64,000 bases of DNA from Maribacter caenipelagi (GTDB lineage: Bacteria > Bacteroidota > Bacteroidia > Flavobacteriales > Flavobacteriaceae). Under the pieces are notes generated by a model. That model was given only the letters and a program-made list of their open reading frames with translations, did no database searches and had not been told where the DNA came from. Made by a program: the position numbers and the translations under genes. The stretch is taken from NCBI RefSeq assembly GCF_004364175.1, contig NZ_SNZW01000011.1:124001-188000 (forward strand), given 5' to 3'. The number at the start of each line of letters is the position of its first letter. The first letter of the stretch is position 1. Below are positions 1-8,202 of this stretch, in pieces.

Positions 1-660
1 AAAACCAAAGCTGAAGATTGGATCTTTGAAAAGGGAACCATAGCAACGGCTTTTCCAATAACAAGCACTTCTTCAAAAATAATTTCTTTTGATATAACCA
101 ATGACCTAGTATCACTATCTGAAAATTTTAATCTGGGTGAAAAATTATCTCCATTTCAAAATACCGGAGTCTTCATAAAAGGAAAAGTATATACTACTAA
201 ATCAATGGCTAGTTATATTGGTAAAAGATCAGTCTTAGCAGATATTTTACAGAAAGAAAAAATACCTGAAGAATTTTATATTCCTGAACAGGATTACGAT
301 AAATGGTATTATTTAAAAGGTGCAAAGAAAGAAACCCGTACTTCTAAATCTGGTTTTGCTTATCATTATAATGAAGGTAGTATGATTTTTCCGGATGCGT
401 TAGACAATGCTTCAAGAACAATCATTACAGGTGAAGGTGGTAAAAGTGCATCGCGCTTTAAACATGTTATCAACACCAAAGAAGGGTTGCGTAGATTAAC
501 TCCTGTAGAATTGGAACGTTTAAATATGTTCCCCGATAATCATACGTTACTCGAAGGCATATCAAATACTAAAAGAGCATTTTTTATGGGCAATGCCTTG
601 GTTGTAGGTGTGGTTAGAAAAATAGGTGAAGTACTTTCAGAAAAAATAAAATCTGCTTAA
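1..660 (+). CDS. DNA (cytosine-5-)-methyltransferase, C-terminal part (cut by window edge)
   Basis: The reading frame is open from base 1, so the gene starts upstream and only the last 219 residues are seen. The tail carries the motif IX-like stretch RRLTPVELERLNMFPD and a motif X-like KRAFFMGNALVVGVVRKI, the usual end of C5 cytosine methyltransferases, which move a methyl group from SAM to cytosine. The part before motif IX would be the target-recognition region, so no sequence specificity can be read. The catalytic PC motif lies outside the window. No restriction endonuclease is recognisable downstream, so it may be an orphan enzyme or part of a restriction-modification system lying to the left. 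An internal Met at 205 is not the real start. Confidence 0.85.
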   Translation, partial: KTKAEDWIFEKGTIATAFPITSTSSKIISFDITNDLVSLSENFNLGEKLSPFQNTGVFIKGKVYTTKSMASYIGKRSVLADILQKEKIPEEFYIPEQDYDKWYYLKGAKKETRTSKSGFAYHYNEGSMIFPDALDNASRTIITGEGGKSASRFKHVINTKEGLRRLTPVELERLNMFPDNHTLLEGISNTKRAFFMGNALVVGVVRKIGEVLSEKIKSA

Positions 661-810
661 TATAACTTTCTCTTCTTTAGATTTATAGAACATTTTTTGC
701 TTTTGTTTTGTTTTAAAAAATAGTTATATAAAATCTGTCTTTAAGCACAACATATTGTTAATCAACGTTTAAAATTAGGAATTGTCCTTTTTTTTGTTAT
801 TTTATTAGGT

Positions 811-1185
811 ATGGTAAAAGTAGAAAAGTCAGAAAACGTAGAATTTTTAGAAAAGTCAATTCAACATTTAGAAGCCACCGGTTTTGAGAATATTAAAGCT
901 GATATGGAGGGTTATGAAACTCCGAAATCATACGCAAGAAAAGGTATGGAAGACAACGTTACACCAGACATAGTGGCTATCAAAAATGGAAGAAAGTATT
1001 ATTTTGATATAAGCCTAAAATCACCAAAGACAAGATTACTGAAATCTAAATGGTTGTTTTTAGATACCTTAAGTAGAATGAACTCTAACAGATTTAGGAT
1101 TATTACTACTAAAGGTCATTATAAGTTTACCGATAATATGCTTGAGGATATTAACTTAAGTAATAAAACACCCATCAAAATTTAA
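811..1185 (+). CDS. hypothetical protein, 124 aa
   Basis: A small, charged, soluble protein with no signal peptide or membrane segment. I do not recognise the family. The middle holds TPDIVAIKNGRKYYFDISLKS, which resembles the PD...D/E-x-K arrangement of restriction-like nuclease folds, but the spacing of the last acidic residue and lysine (DISLK) is not canonical, so this is only a hint. It lies 150 bp downstream of the cytosine methyltransferase in the same direction and ends at a strong terminator. A functional link to the methyltransferase is possible but unproven. The start at 811 is the first ATG after a T-rich stretch. Confidence 0.6.
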   Translation: MVKVEKSENVEFLEKSIQHLEATGFENIKADMEGYETPKSYARKGMEDNVTPDIVAIKNGRKYYFDISLKSPKTRLLKSKWLFLDTLSRMNSNRFRIITTKGHYKFTDNMLEDINLSNKTPIKI

Positions 1186-1206
1186 AAATTAAAATAATTT
1201 ATACAA

Positions 1207-1242
1207 AAGAAAGTCCGCTATTTGCGGACTTTCTTATTTTTT
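1207..1242. terminator. bidirectional intrinsic terminator
   Basis: A perfect 12-bp inverted repeat (1207-1218 and 1224-1235, AAGAAAGTCCGC and its complement) with loop TATTT is followed by ATTTTTT on the plus strand and TTTTG on the minus strand. It separates the convergent genes at 811-1185 and 1234-1677 and overlaps the stop codon of the latter. Confidence 0.85.
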
Positions 1243-1677
1243 GATCATTTCTATATGCGGTATACCGTCTTCCAAATACTCTTTTCCTGTTGCATTAAAT
1301 CCTAAATCAGTATAGAATTTGGTAAGATATTTTTGAGCTGAAATTTTAATTTTATTTTCACTAAAACGGTCTTCTATAGCTTTAATAGAAGCTTCCATAA
1401 TTACTTTGCCATAACCAAATTTTCTATATTCCTTATGTACTGCTACTCTACCAATACTTGCTTGGTCAAAATAATCGCCTGGTTTAAAAATTCGCGTATA
1501 AGCTACTACTGTGTTGTCTTTAAATCCGATTACATGAATAGCTTTTTCATCTTTACCATCTAAATCTAGATAAACACAATCTTGTTCTACAACAAAAATA
1601 TCGCTTCGCAATTGTAGCACATTATATAGTTCTTTACTATCGAACTCTTCAAAACCAATTACCTTTATATCTAACAT
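1234..1677 (-). CDS. GNAT family N-acetyltransferase, ElaA-like
   Basis: A 147-residue protein with the ElaA-type start (ELYNVLQLRSDIFVVEQDCVYLDLDGKDEKAIHVIGF) and a GNAT acetyl-CoA-binding core around residues 72-100 (IGRVAVHKEYRKFGYGKVIMEAS). The final strands include KISAQKYLTKFYTDLGF, typical of the family. It is a cytosolic acyl-CoA-dependent acetyltransferase whose natural acceptor is not known for the family. Length is normal and the ATG start is clear. It converges with the 124-aa gene at a shared terminator and appears to be transcribed alone. Confidence 0.88.
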   Translation of the reverse strand: MLDIKVIGFEEFDSKELYNVLQLRSDIFVVEQDCVYLDLDGKDEKAIHVIGFKDNTVVAYTRIFKPGDYFDQASIGRVAVHKEYRKFGYGKVIMEASIKAIEDRFSENKIKISAQKYLTKFYTDLGFNATGKEYLEDGIPHIEMIKK

Positions 1678-1786
1678 GAATTTGCTTAATTAACTAGATA
1701 TGTTCATATCTATAACTATCTAAATATTTGATTATTAAGTATTTGTAATAACTATTTAGGGTTATCAACATAGTTGTAATAACTAT

Positions 1787-2218
1787 CTATTGAAGCGGAA
1801 TCTTTTCAATTCTACGTTCATGTCTACCACCTTCGAAAGAAGTATTTAAAAATGTAGAAACCATCTCAAGTGCTTGAGGTAAAGAAATATACCTTGCCGG
1901 TAAACTCAAAATATTGGCATCGTTATGTTCTCTAGCTAATTTAGTTATCTCTTTTGTCCAACATAGAGCAGCTCTCACATTTTGTTGCTTATTAGCGGTC
2001 ATACAAGCCCCATTACCGCTACCACAGATTATAATTCCATAATCTGCAATACCATTTTCAACATCAAGAGCCACAGGGTGTGCAAAGTCAGGATAATCAA
2101 CACTATCAGTACCATCTGTACCATAGTTAATAACTTCAATATGTATAGATTTAAGTAAACCTATAATAGCTAACTTGTATTCAGTACCAGCATGGTCGTT
2201 ACCAATAGCTATTTTCAT
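1787..2218 (-). CDS. rpiB: ribose 5-phosphate isomerase B
   Basis: This 143-residue enzyme interconverts ribose 5-phosphate and ribulose 5-phosphate in the non-oxidative pentose phosphate pathway. The RpiB signatures are present: GNDHAG at residues 6-11, the catalytic-type cysteine C65 in IIICGSGNG, ANKQQNVRAALCW, and REHNDANILSLPAR with H98. Length matches the LacAB/RpiB family. The gene is monocistronic on the minus strand, with a TAnnTTTG-type box about 55 bp upstream of its ATG. Confidence 0.95.
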   Translation of the reverse strand: MKIAIGNDHAGTEYKLAIIGLLKSIHIEVINYGTDGTDSVDYPDFAHPVALDVENGIADYGIIICGSGNGACMTANKQQNVRAALCWTKEITKLAREHNDANILSLPARYISLPQALEMVSTFLNTSFEGGRHERRIEKIPLQ

Positions 2219-2865
2219 ATACTTTATATTTAAAGGTTAATAGTTCAAGGTTTATATCCAGTGGGGGTGGAACAAAACTATGCTAAAGGTACAATAATCA
2301 GGCATTCACAACAAAAAACTAAGGGTTCACAACAATTCTTGTTAGACTAGAAATTAAAATTGTTAATTAGTATGTTATAAGCGAGATTACTTAATGCATA
2401 AATTGTTTAGAAAAAGTTGCTAAAAAATTAGGTTATTAAAGTTAACATCTGCTTACACTTTTAATCCTCTGAAGACGAATTTAAATATTAGAAACTATTA
2501 GAGGATTTTCATCAAATTAATACCCCTAGTTAACATTAAAATTACATTTAGTTATTAATAAATTCATGTTAATAGCACTTATAAACCGTGTTTAATAACT
2601 TCTCAAAATACTGATTTTCAATTATAGTTTCATAAAACATATTGTCAACAAGTATTAGTATCTCATAAAGGCAAATAAAATTGAAATAACTTATTCTAGA
2701 TATTAACAAGCTATAATAATCATTAATATTTAATTTAATTTAAAAGAAAAAATGCCTAATATGATATATATGTTAATAACAACTCGTTTTCTTAACTTTT
2801 GAATAAGAAGTTGAATAACAGCTAGTGGATTATAATTCGTAATTTTCCAACAAATAAAAAGTTTA
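2219..2865. other. gene-free intergenic region between rpiB and rnr
   Basis: This AT-rich 647-bp interval between divergent genes holds no credible reading frame, tRNA or obvious RNA gene. The only recognisable element is the rpiB promoter-like box at 2273-2280; the remainder must contain the rnr promoter, which I cannot place. Confidence 0.6.
2273..2280 (-). promoter_or_regulatory. candidate rpiB -7 box (TAnnTTTG)
   Basis: On the minus strand the sequence reads TAGTTTTG, matching the Bacteroidota -7 consensus TAnnTTTG, about 55 bp before the rpiB ATG. No good -33 TTTG/TTG box is seen at the usual distance, so the call rests on one half of the promoter. Confidence 0.4.
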
Positions 2866-5058
2866 ATGTCGAAGAAGAATAAGAAGGCGAAGAATCATAG
2901 AAAGAACGAAATTACAAGAGGAATTTTTACCGTTCTTGAAAAGGAGCCGAATAAAAGTTTCAACTATAAGCAGATTGCTGCTAAAATAAATATTACAGAT
3001 GCTCAAGATAGAAACACCCTTATTAAAAGGTTAACTGAGCTTAAAGAGAAAAAAAGAATACAAGAAGTAGATAGAGGTCAGTACAAAGTTTTAGAAGATA
3101 CTAAAAGCTATCATGAAGGTACTGTAGATGTTACAGGAAAAGGTAATGCATATATTGTTGTCGAAGGTATGGACGATGATATTTTTATACCGGCCAATAA
3201 ATTAAACAAAGCATTTCATAAAGATAAAGTAGAAGTATATATCTACCCTCGAAATAAGAGTAAAAAGCTTGAGGGTGAAATAGTTAAAGTACTTGAAAGA
3301 TATAAAACAACATTCGTTGGTATTGTTGATATGCAAAAAACTTTTGCATTCGTAAGACCTTCAGATTTTAGAATGTACACCGATATTTTTGTTTCAAAAG
3401 ATAAATTAAATGGAGCAAACGATGGTGAAAAGGTTTTAGTAGAAATCACCGATTGGCCCGATGATGTAGATTCTCCTTTTGGTAAAGTTACCGATGTATT
3501 AGGTATACCGGGTGAACATGATACTGAAATTCATTCCATTTTAGCAGAGTATGGTTTACCATATTCTTTTCCTGCAGATGTACAGAACTTTGCAGATGGG
3601 CTAGATACTAGCATTAAAGAAGAAGAAATAGAAAAGCGTAGAGATATACGAGATGTTCTTACGTTTACTATAGATCCAAAAGATGCAAAAGATTTTGATG
3701 ATGCATTATCTTTTCAAAAATTAGAAAATGGTAATTATGAAATAGGAATACATATTGCCGACGTTTCTCACTACTTACAAAAAGATACCATTTTAGATGA
3801 TGAAGCTTATGAAAGAGCAACATCGGTTTATTTAGTAGATCGTGTAGTACCTATGTTACCAGAAGTACTTTCTAACAATGCTTGTTCATTAAGACCTAAT
3901 GAAGAAAAATATACTTTTTCTGCTATTTTCGAATTAGATAATAATTCAATAATAAGAAATCAGTGGTTTGGAAGAACTGTAATTGATTCTAATGAACGTT
4001 TTGCATATGAAGAGGCTCAGTATATCATAGAGAACGGTAACGGAAATATTCCTGAAGATATATCGATACGAGAAACTGCATATAGCGTTTCTAATGATGT
4101 TGTAGAGGCTACATTAGAAATGGATAGACTCGCTAAAATTATGCGTGCTAAGCGTATGGATCAAGGTGCGCTTTCTTTTGATAAAGTTGAAGTTCGTTTT
4201 AATCTTGATGAGAATAGCGAACCTATTGGAGTTTATTTTAAAGAATCTAAAGAAGCTAATAAACTTATCGAAGAGTTTATGTTATTGGCAAATAGAAAAG
4301 TGGCTGAATTTATTGGTAAACAAAAACCTAAAAAGACATTTGTCTATAGAATACATGATGATCCAGATCCAGATAAATTAATGGCTTTAAATGGTATCGT
4401 TTCTAAATTCGGACATAAGTTAGATTTTAAGGATAAGAAATCTATCAGTTCTTCTTTGAACCAATTATTACAAGATGTAAAGGGAAAAAAGGAGCAAAAT
4501 ATGGTAGATACGCTTACCATACGTAGTATGAGTAAAGCGATTTATACTATAGATAATATTGGTCATTATGGTTTAGCTTTTGATTATTATACCCATTTTA
4601 CTTCTCCTATTAGAAGATATCCAGATGTAATGGTGCATAGATTGTTACAGCATTATTTAGATGGTGGTAATTCTGCAAATGCAGAAGAATTTGAAAAGAA
4701 ATGTAAGCATTCTTCTGATATGGAATATTTAGCGTCAAGTGCTGAACGTGACTCTATTAAATATATGCAGATTAAATTCATGCAGGATCATAGAGATGAA
4801 GAATTTCGCGGAGTTATCAGTGGTGTTACCGAGTGGGGAATCTATGTTGAGATTATAGCCAACAAATGTGAAGGCATGATACGTATTAGAGACATCAAAG
4901 GAGATTATTATATCTTTGATGAGAAGCAATATGCTATCGTAGGTGAACGTACCAAGAAGAAATATACTTTGGGCGATGAGATTACGGTTATGGTAAAAAG
5001 TACAGATTTAGTTAAAAGACATTTAGATTTTGCTTTAATTCCAGATAACAATAATTAA
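2866..5058 (+). CDS. rnr: ribonuclease R (RNB-family 3'-5' exoribonuclease)
   Basis: A 730-residue processive exoribonuclease that degrades structured RNA in mRNA and rRNA turnover. In order it has an N-terminal winged-helix RNase R domain (about 14-75, with IAAKINITDAQDRNTLIKRL), cold-shock-like RNA-binding domains (about 80-220), the RNB catalytic domain with metal-binding aspartates in TIDPKDAKDFDDA (around residue 267), the later HYGLAFDYYTHFTSPIRRYPD motif, and a C-terminal S1 domain (about 640-725, FRGVISGVTEWGIYVEI). The lysine-rich N-terminus is usual. Length fits the family. It is followed by a hairpin and then a rightward head-GIN gene. Confidence 0.95.
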   Translation: MSKKNKKAKNHRKNEITRGIFTVLEKEPNKSFNYKQIAAKINITDAQDRNTLIKRLTELKEKKRIQEVDRGQYKVLEDTKSYHEGTVDVTGKGNAYIVVEGMDDDIFIPANKLNKAFHKDKVEVYIYPRNKSKKLEGEIVKVLERYKTTFVGIVDMQKTFAFVRPSDFRMYTDIFVSKDKLNGANDGEKVLVEITDWPDDVDSPFGKVTDVLGIPGEHDTEIHSILAEYGLPYSFPADVQNFADGLDTSIKEEEIEKRRDIRDVLTFTIDPKDAKDFDDALSFQKLENGNYEIGIHIADVSHYLQKDTILDDEAYERATSVYLVDRVVPMLPEVLSNNACSLRPNEEKYTFSAIFELDNNSIIRNQWFGRTVIDSNERFAYEEAQYIIENGNGNIPEDISIRETAYSVSNDVVEATLEMDRLAKIMRAKRMDQGALSFDKVEVRFNLDENSEPIGVYFKESKEANKLIEEFMLLANRKVAEFIGKQKPKKTFVYRIHDDPDPDKLMALNGIVSKFGHKLDFKDKKSISSSLNQLLQDVKGKKEQNMVDTLTIRSMSKAIYTIDNIGHYGLAFDYYTHFTSPIRRYPDVMVHRLLQHYLDGGNSANAEEFEKKCKHSSDMEYLASSAERDSIKYMQIKFMQDHRDEEFRGVISGVTEWGIYVEIIANKCEGMIRIRDIKGDYYIFDEKQYAIVGERTKKKYTLGDEITVMVKSTDLVKRHLDFALIPDNNN

Positions 5059-5091
5059 TTTGGAATAGATTTTGGTATAAGAAGCCTGAAT

Positions 5092-5125
5092 TAAGAATAC
5101 ATTTCAAATATAAAATGTATTCTTA
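5092..5125 (+). terminator. AT-rich 13-bp hairpin after rnr
   Basis: A perfect inverted repeat (arms 5092-5104 and 5113-5125, TAAGAATACATTT and its complement, 8-nt loop) lies between rnr and the head-GIN gene. It lacks a clean T-run, so it may be a weak terminator, an mRNA 3'-end stabiliser, or a leader structure of the next gene, whose ATG is 20 bp downstream. Confidence 0.45.
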
Positions 5126-5145
5126 TATAAATTACATAGAAAAGA

Positions 5146-5826
5146 ATGAAACAAGTTTTAGTTATAATGTTTCTCTTAGGATGTCTTTTGGTTACTGGCC
5201 AAGATAATGAGATTACCCAAAACTTAGAACCTTTTAAAGAGTTAAAAGGTTTTGATGGTTTATCTATTAATCTTATTAAATCTTCAGAAAACAAAGTTAT
5301 CATAACTGGTGAAAATACAAGTAAGGTAGCTATTGTTAATAACGATGGTATTTTAAAAATACGAATGCAAATAGGTAAGATTTTTAGCGGCTATAAAACT
5401 TTTATAGATTTATATTATGCTTCAGATTTATTGGTTATTGATGTAAATGAAGACGCGAGAATTGTTACTGAAGATATTATTCAGCAAGATATTCTCGAAC
5501 TAAAAGCTCAAGAAGGAGGTGAATTAATTGTAAGTGCAGAGGTAGAGCAAATGTTAATCAAGTCAGTCTCTGGCGGAATTATTAGAACAGCTGGTTCTTC
5601 AAATCTACAAGACGTTCAGATAAATACTGGTGGTATTTATGAAGGTAAAGGATTTGTTACCAATTTTTCTACTATAAATGTAAACGCTGGTTCTAGAGCC
5701 GAGATAAATGCAAAGGATTATGTGAAGGCTACAGTTAAAGCTGGTGGTGAAGTTTTAGTATTCGGTAATCCAAAGAAACTTGAAGAGAAAACGGTATTTG
5801 GCGGTACCATTAAAAGAATGCAATAG
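5146..5826 (+). CDS. head GIN domain (DUF2807) secreted protein
   Basis: A 226-residue protein with an N-terminal signal peptide (MKQVLVIMFLLGCLLVTGQ) followed by a repetitive beta-rich domain. The features EPFKELKGFDGLSINLIKS at the start and repeated glycine-bearing strands (VSGGIIRTAGSS, NTGGIYEGKG, KAGGEVLVFGNPK) are typical of the DUF2807 auto-transporter adhesin head GIN family, which forms a right-handed beta-helix-like stack. It is probably periplasmic or outer-membrane associated; its molecular role is unknown. It ends 3 bp before the LysE-type exporter gene, so the two are very likely cotranscribed. Confidence 0.85.
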   Translation: MKQVLVIMFLLGCLLVTGQDNEITQNLEPFKELKGFDGLSINLIKSSENKVIITGENTSKVAIVNNDGILKIRMQIGKIFSGYKTFIDLYYASDLLVIDVNEDARIVTEDIIQQDILELKAQEGGELIVSAEVEQMLIKSVSGGIIRTAGSSNLQDVQINTGGIYEGKGFVTNFSTINVNAGSRAEINAKDYVKATVKAGGEVLVFGNPKKLEEKTVFGGTIKRMQ

Positions 5827-5829
5827 TAC

Positions 5830-6510
5830 ATGTTAGAAGATATTCAGGCAGCAATTCCTTTAGGCTTTTTCCTAAGCTTTATGGTTGGGCCGGTTTTCTT
5901 TGTGCTTTTACAAACAAGTGCTGTAAAAGGATTTAGAGCTGCAATTACTTTTGATTTAGGCGTTTTACTCGCAGATGTTCTTTTTATACTTGTGGCGTAT
6001 TTTAGTAGTTTTCAATTACTTGAAAATTTAAGTAATCAACCTGGTCTATATGTATTTGGAGGAGTTATTCTATTGATATACGGACTGGTAACTTTTTTCA
6101 AAGTCGATAAAAAAGTGATACCAGATGAGTCTAAGAAGATTCGTAAGTCTGATTTCTTCGGACTTTTTATTAAAGGTTTTCTACTTAATTTTATTAATAT
6201 CGGAGTTCTTGTTTTCTGGTTAGGAATTATTATAATTTTTGGTCCTTCCTTAGATAATCAACCAAATCGCTTTTTTATTTTTTTTGCTACAGTACTACTC
6301 TCCTATTTTGTAACAGATATTTTTAAAATACTTTTAGCTAAACAGTTGAAACGAAAATTGACTGCAAAAAGGATAATTATTGTAAAAAAGATAATAGGAA
6401 TTATATTAGTTATATGTGGTATTGTTTTGATAGTAAAAGGATTTCTTCCTAAGGATCAATTCAATATAGAACAGGAATTAGAGCGGTTTGAAACAAATAT
6501 AACAGAATAA
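5830..6510 (+). CDS. LysE family translocator
   Basis: A 226-residue inner-membrane protein with about six hydrophobic segments. The N-terminal AAIPLGFFLSFMVGPVFFVLLQTSAVKGFRAAITFDLGVLLADVLFILVAYFSS matches the LysE/RhtB family, which exports amino acids or related small molecules by proton antiport. The substrate cannot be read from sequence. The ATG follows the head-GIN stop codon by three bases, implying an operon, and a strong terminator closes the unit. The charged C-terminal tail after the last helix is short. Confidence 0.88.
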   Translation: MLEDIQAAIPLGFFLSFMVGPVFFVLLQTSAVKGFRAAITFDLGVLLADVLFILVAYFSSFQLLENLSNQPGLYVFGGVILLIYGLVTFFKVDKKVIPDESKKIRKSDFFGLFIKGFLLNFINIGVLVFWLGIIIIFGPSLDNQPNRFFIFFATVLLSYFVTDIFKILLAKQLKRKLTAKRIIIVKKIIGIILVICGIVLIVKGFLPKDQFNIEQELERFETNITE

Positions 6511-6539
6511 AAAAAGCCGGTTATTGACCGGCTTTTTTT
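6511..6539 (+). terminator. intrinsic terminator after the LysE gene
   Basis: An 11-bp perfect stem AAAAAGCCGGT (6511-6521) pairs with 6527-6537 around a 5-nt loop, ending in a run of seven Ts. It starts at the first base after the stop codon. The A-run on the other side lets it also serve the converging OmpH-like gene. Confidence 0.88.
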
Positions 6540-6557
6540 ATGAATAAAATTAAAGTT

Positions 6558-7064
6558 TTATTTCTTGTACTTATCGTTAAGTAATTTAACTATTTCATCA
6601 GTAAGGTCATTAGCGTCCTTTCCATAAAGAACACTGCCACCATCTCCACCACCTAAAATATAAGAGTATCCATTTGTTTGACCATAAGCTTTAATTTCTT
6701 CTTTAACTTTTGATACAAGGCTGTCCATTTCGGTTTGACCTTCTATCTGCAATTGTTGATCTTGTTGTTGAAGTTGTTGACCGATCATCTGACCTTTTTG
6801 TTGCATTGCTGCATATTCTTCTTGAGCTTTTGCTTGAGACATTGATTGTGCTTTAGATTGAAAAGCTTGTGCTTCTAATTGGAAAGCTTGAGAAATACTA
6901 TCTCTAGTTTTAGCTAAGGCATCTGCCTTTACTTTGAATTTAGATTCCACATCAATTTTTTGTTGATATTCATCCATCAATTTTACGTTATCCACGTAAC
7001 CAATTTTTTCTTGTTGGCAAGATGCTAATAATGCGATAGCGAAAATTACAATTAGGTTTTTCAT
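6558..7064 (-). CDS. OmpH/Skp-family lipoprotein chaperone
   Basis: A 168-residue protein with a lipoprotein signal peptide (lipobox LLASC, lipidated Cys16) followed by KIGYVDNVKLMDEYQ, the usual OmpH start, then a long glutamine- and alanine-rich coiled coil (about 35-125), and a C-terminal globular patch YSYILGGGDGGSVLYGKDANDLTDEIVKLLNDKYKK. Skp/OmpH proteins hold unfolded outer-membrane proteins in the periplasm with their coiled-coil arms. Here the lipid anchor differs from classical soluble Skp, which is common in flavobacteria. It is transcribed alone. Confidence 0.88.
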   Translation of the reverse strand: MKNLIVIFAIALLASCQQEKIGYVDNVKLMDEYQQKIDVESKFKVKADALAKTRDSISQAFQLEAQAFQSKAQSMSQAKAQEEYAAMQQKGQMIGQQLQQQDQQLQIEGQTEMDSLVSKVKEEIKAYGQTNGYSYILGGGDGGSVLYGKDANDLTDEIVKLLNDKYKK

Positions 7065-7135
7065 TTTTTCATTTTTATGTGGTGTAAAAGTAATAAAGCT
7101 TTTAGAATGAAAATATTTTTAAATAGAGATAAATT

Positions 7136-7165
7136 AACAGATATCTATATAAATAGATATTTGTT
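7136..7165. promoter_or_regulatory. hyphenated palindrome upstream of the OmpH-like gene
   Basis: Arms 7136-7148 and 7153-7165 form a 13-position inverted repeat with one G-T mismatch around a 4-nt centre; the core ATATCTAT/ATAGATAT is perfect. It lies about 72 bp upstream of the OmpH-like ATG, so it could be an operator or a weak terminator of the methyltransferase transcript, whose stop is at 7303. Confidence 0.35.
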
Positions 7166-7302
7166 ATTGTATTTTTTATAAATATTGATTTTACTTATTA
7201 TAAAGACAAGTTTTAAGTAGTATTTAAGCTATTATTATGTTTTATTTGATATTGTATATAGGTTTTATTAAATAATGCTTTAAATCTCTTTTAAATAGGT
7301 TT

Positions 7303-8139
7303 TTACTCTTTTTTAAGCACATAAATTAGGGAAGAATACTCACTTGATGACTTTGCCTTCATATTTGAGATAAAACCTCTGTAAAACGCTTTGAAATAAT
7401 TTGATGAACCAGATTTATATTTTTCTGATAAAAGTGATACATAGTAAGAATCAAAATACATTGGAATCGTTTTGACTACTTTTATTTTTTTATTTTTAAA
7501 AATATTTTTAATCGCATTTTGAGAAAAATGCCATAGATGTCTTGGTGTATCATAAGCTGCCCAAAACTCTTTGTAGTATTGAGCATCGTATGATTTGTAA
7601 TTTGGAACGGCAATTATAAGTGTACCATTGTTATTTAAAAGAGATCTTATTTTATTTATTTGTTCGTCTAAATTTGGTAAATGTTCTAGTACATGCCATA
7701 AGGTAATAACATCAAATTTTTTATTATTTAAATCATCTAGCGATTTATATATTTCTAAATTTTTATCTAATGCTTTCTTTCTTGCATTATCATTTAGCTC
7801 TACTCCTACAGTATTCCAATCTTTTTTATTGGCATTAAAAAGAAACTCGCCAGTACCGCATCCTATATCTAGTAATTTTTTTTCACCAACATTAAGTCCT
7901 TTAATTAATTTTACTTTTTTATTTAGGGTATATTTTTTAACCAATTGATAAATATTTTCAACGATACCATTGCTAGAATCTGAGTGTGAAATATAATTAT
8001 TAGGGTCATAGTATTTTCCTAAATCTTTAGGTACTGGTTTGGTTACAAGTATATCTAATTTAGGATTATACTCTAATTCAAATGGTTCTTGAGTTACTAA
8101 ATAATCTTTGGTTAATATTTTAGAAATTTGATTTGGCAT
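7303..8139 (-). CDS. class I SAM-dependent methyltransferase
   Basis: A 278-residue protein whose core is a Rossmann-fold methyltransferase: motif I LLDIGCGTGEF at residues 89-99, the acidic end of strand 2 (VGVELND), motif IV FDVITLWHVLEHLPN, and the post-motif LLNNNGTLIIAVPNYKSYDAQYYKEFWAAYDTPRHLWHFS. The last segment is typical of small-molecule, glycan or quinone type methyltransferases of the Methyltransf_11/23 families. The substrate is unknown. It lies 63 bp downstream of mnmG on the same strand, with a parS-like palindrome in the gap. Confidence 0.85.
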   Translation of the reverse strand: MPNQISKILTKDYLVTQEPFELEYNPKLDILVTKPVPKDLGKYYDPNNYISHSDSSNGIVENIYQLVKKYTLNKKVKLIKGLNVGEKKLLDIGCGTGEFLFNANKKDWNTVGVELNDNARKKALDKNLEIYKSLDDLNNKKFDVITLWHVLEHLPNLDEQINKIRSLLNNNGTLIIAVPNYKSYDAQYYKEFWAAYDTPRHLWHFSQNAIKNIFKNKKIKVVKTIPMYFDSYYVSLLSEKYKSGSSNYFKAFYRGFISNMKAKSSSEYSSLIYVLKKE

Positions 8140-8179
8140 TTTGAACTAAAGATGGTTTATAAGTGATGTTTATTTTCAT

Positions 8180-8195
8180 TGTTCCACGTGGAACA
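8180..8195. promoter_or_regulatory. parS-like centromere site 1
   Basis: TGTTCCACGTGGAACA is a perfect 16-bp palindrome (extended by two further paired bases on each side, 8178-8197) matching the ParB-binding parS consensus TGTTnCACGTGnAACA. It is intergenic, 8 bp downstream of the mnmG stop. An identical site lies at 10081-10096. Confidence 0.85.
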
Positions 8196-8202
8196 ATTTG
8201 CC

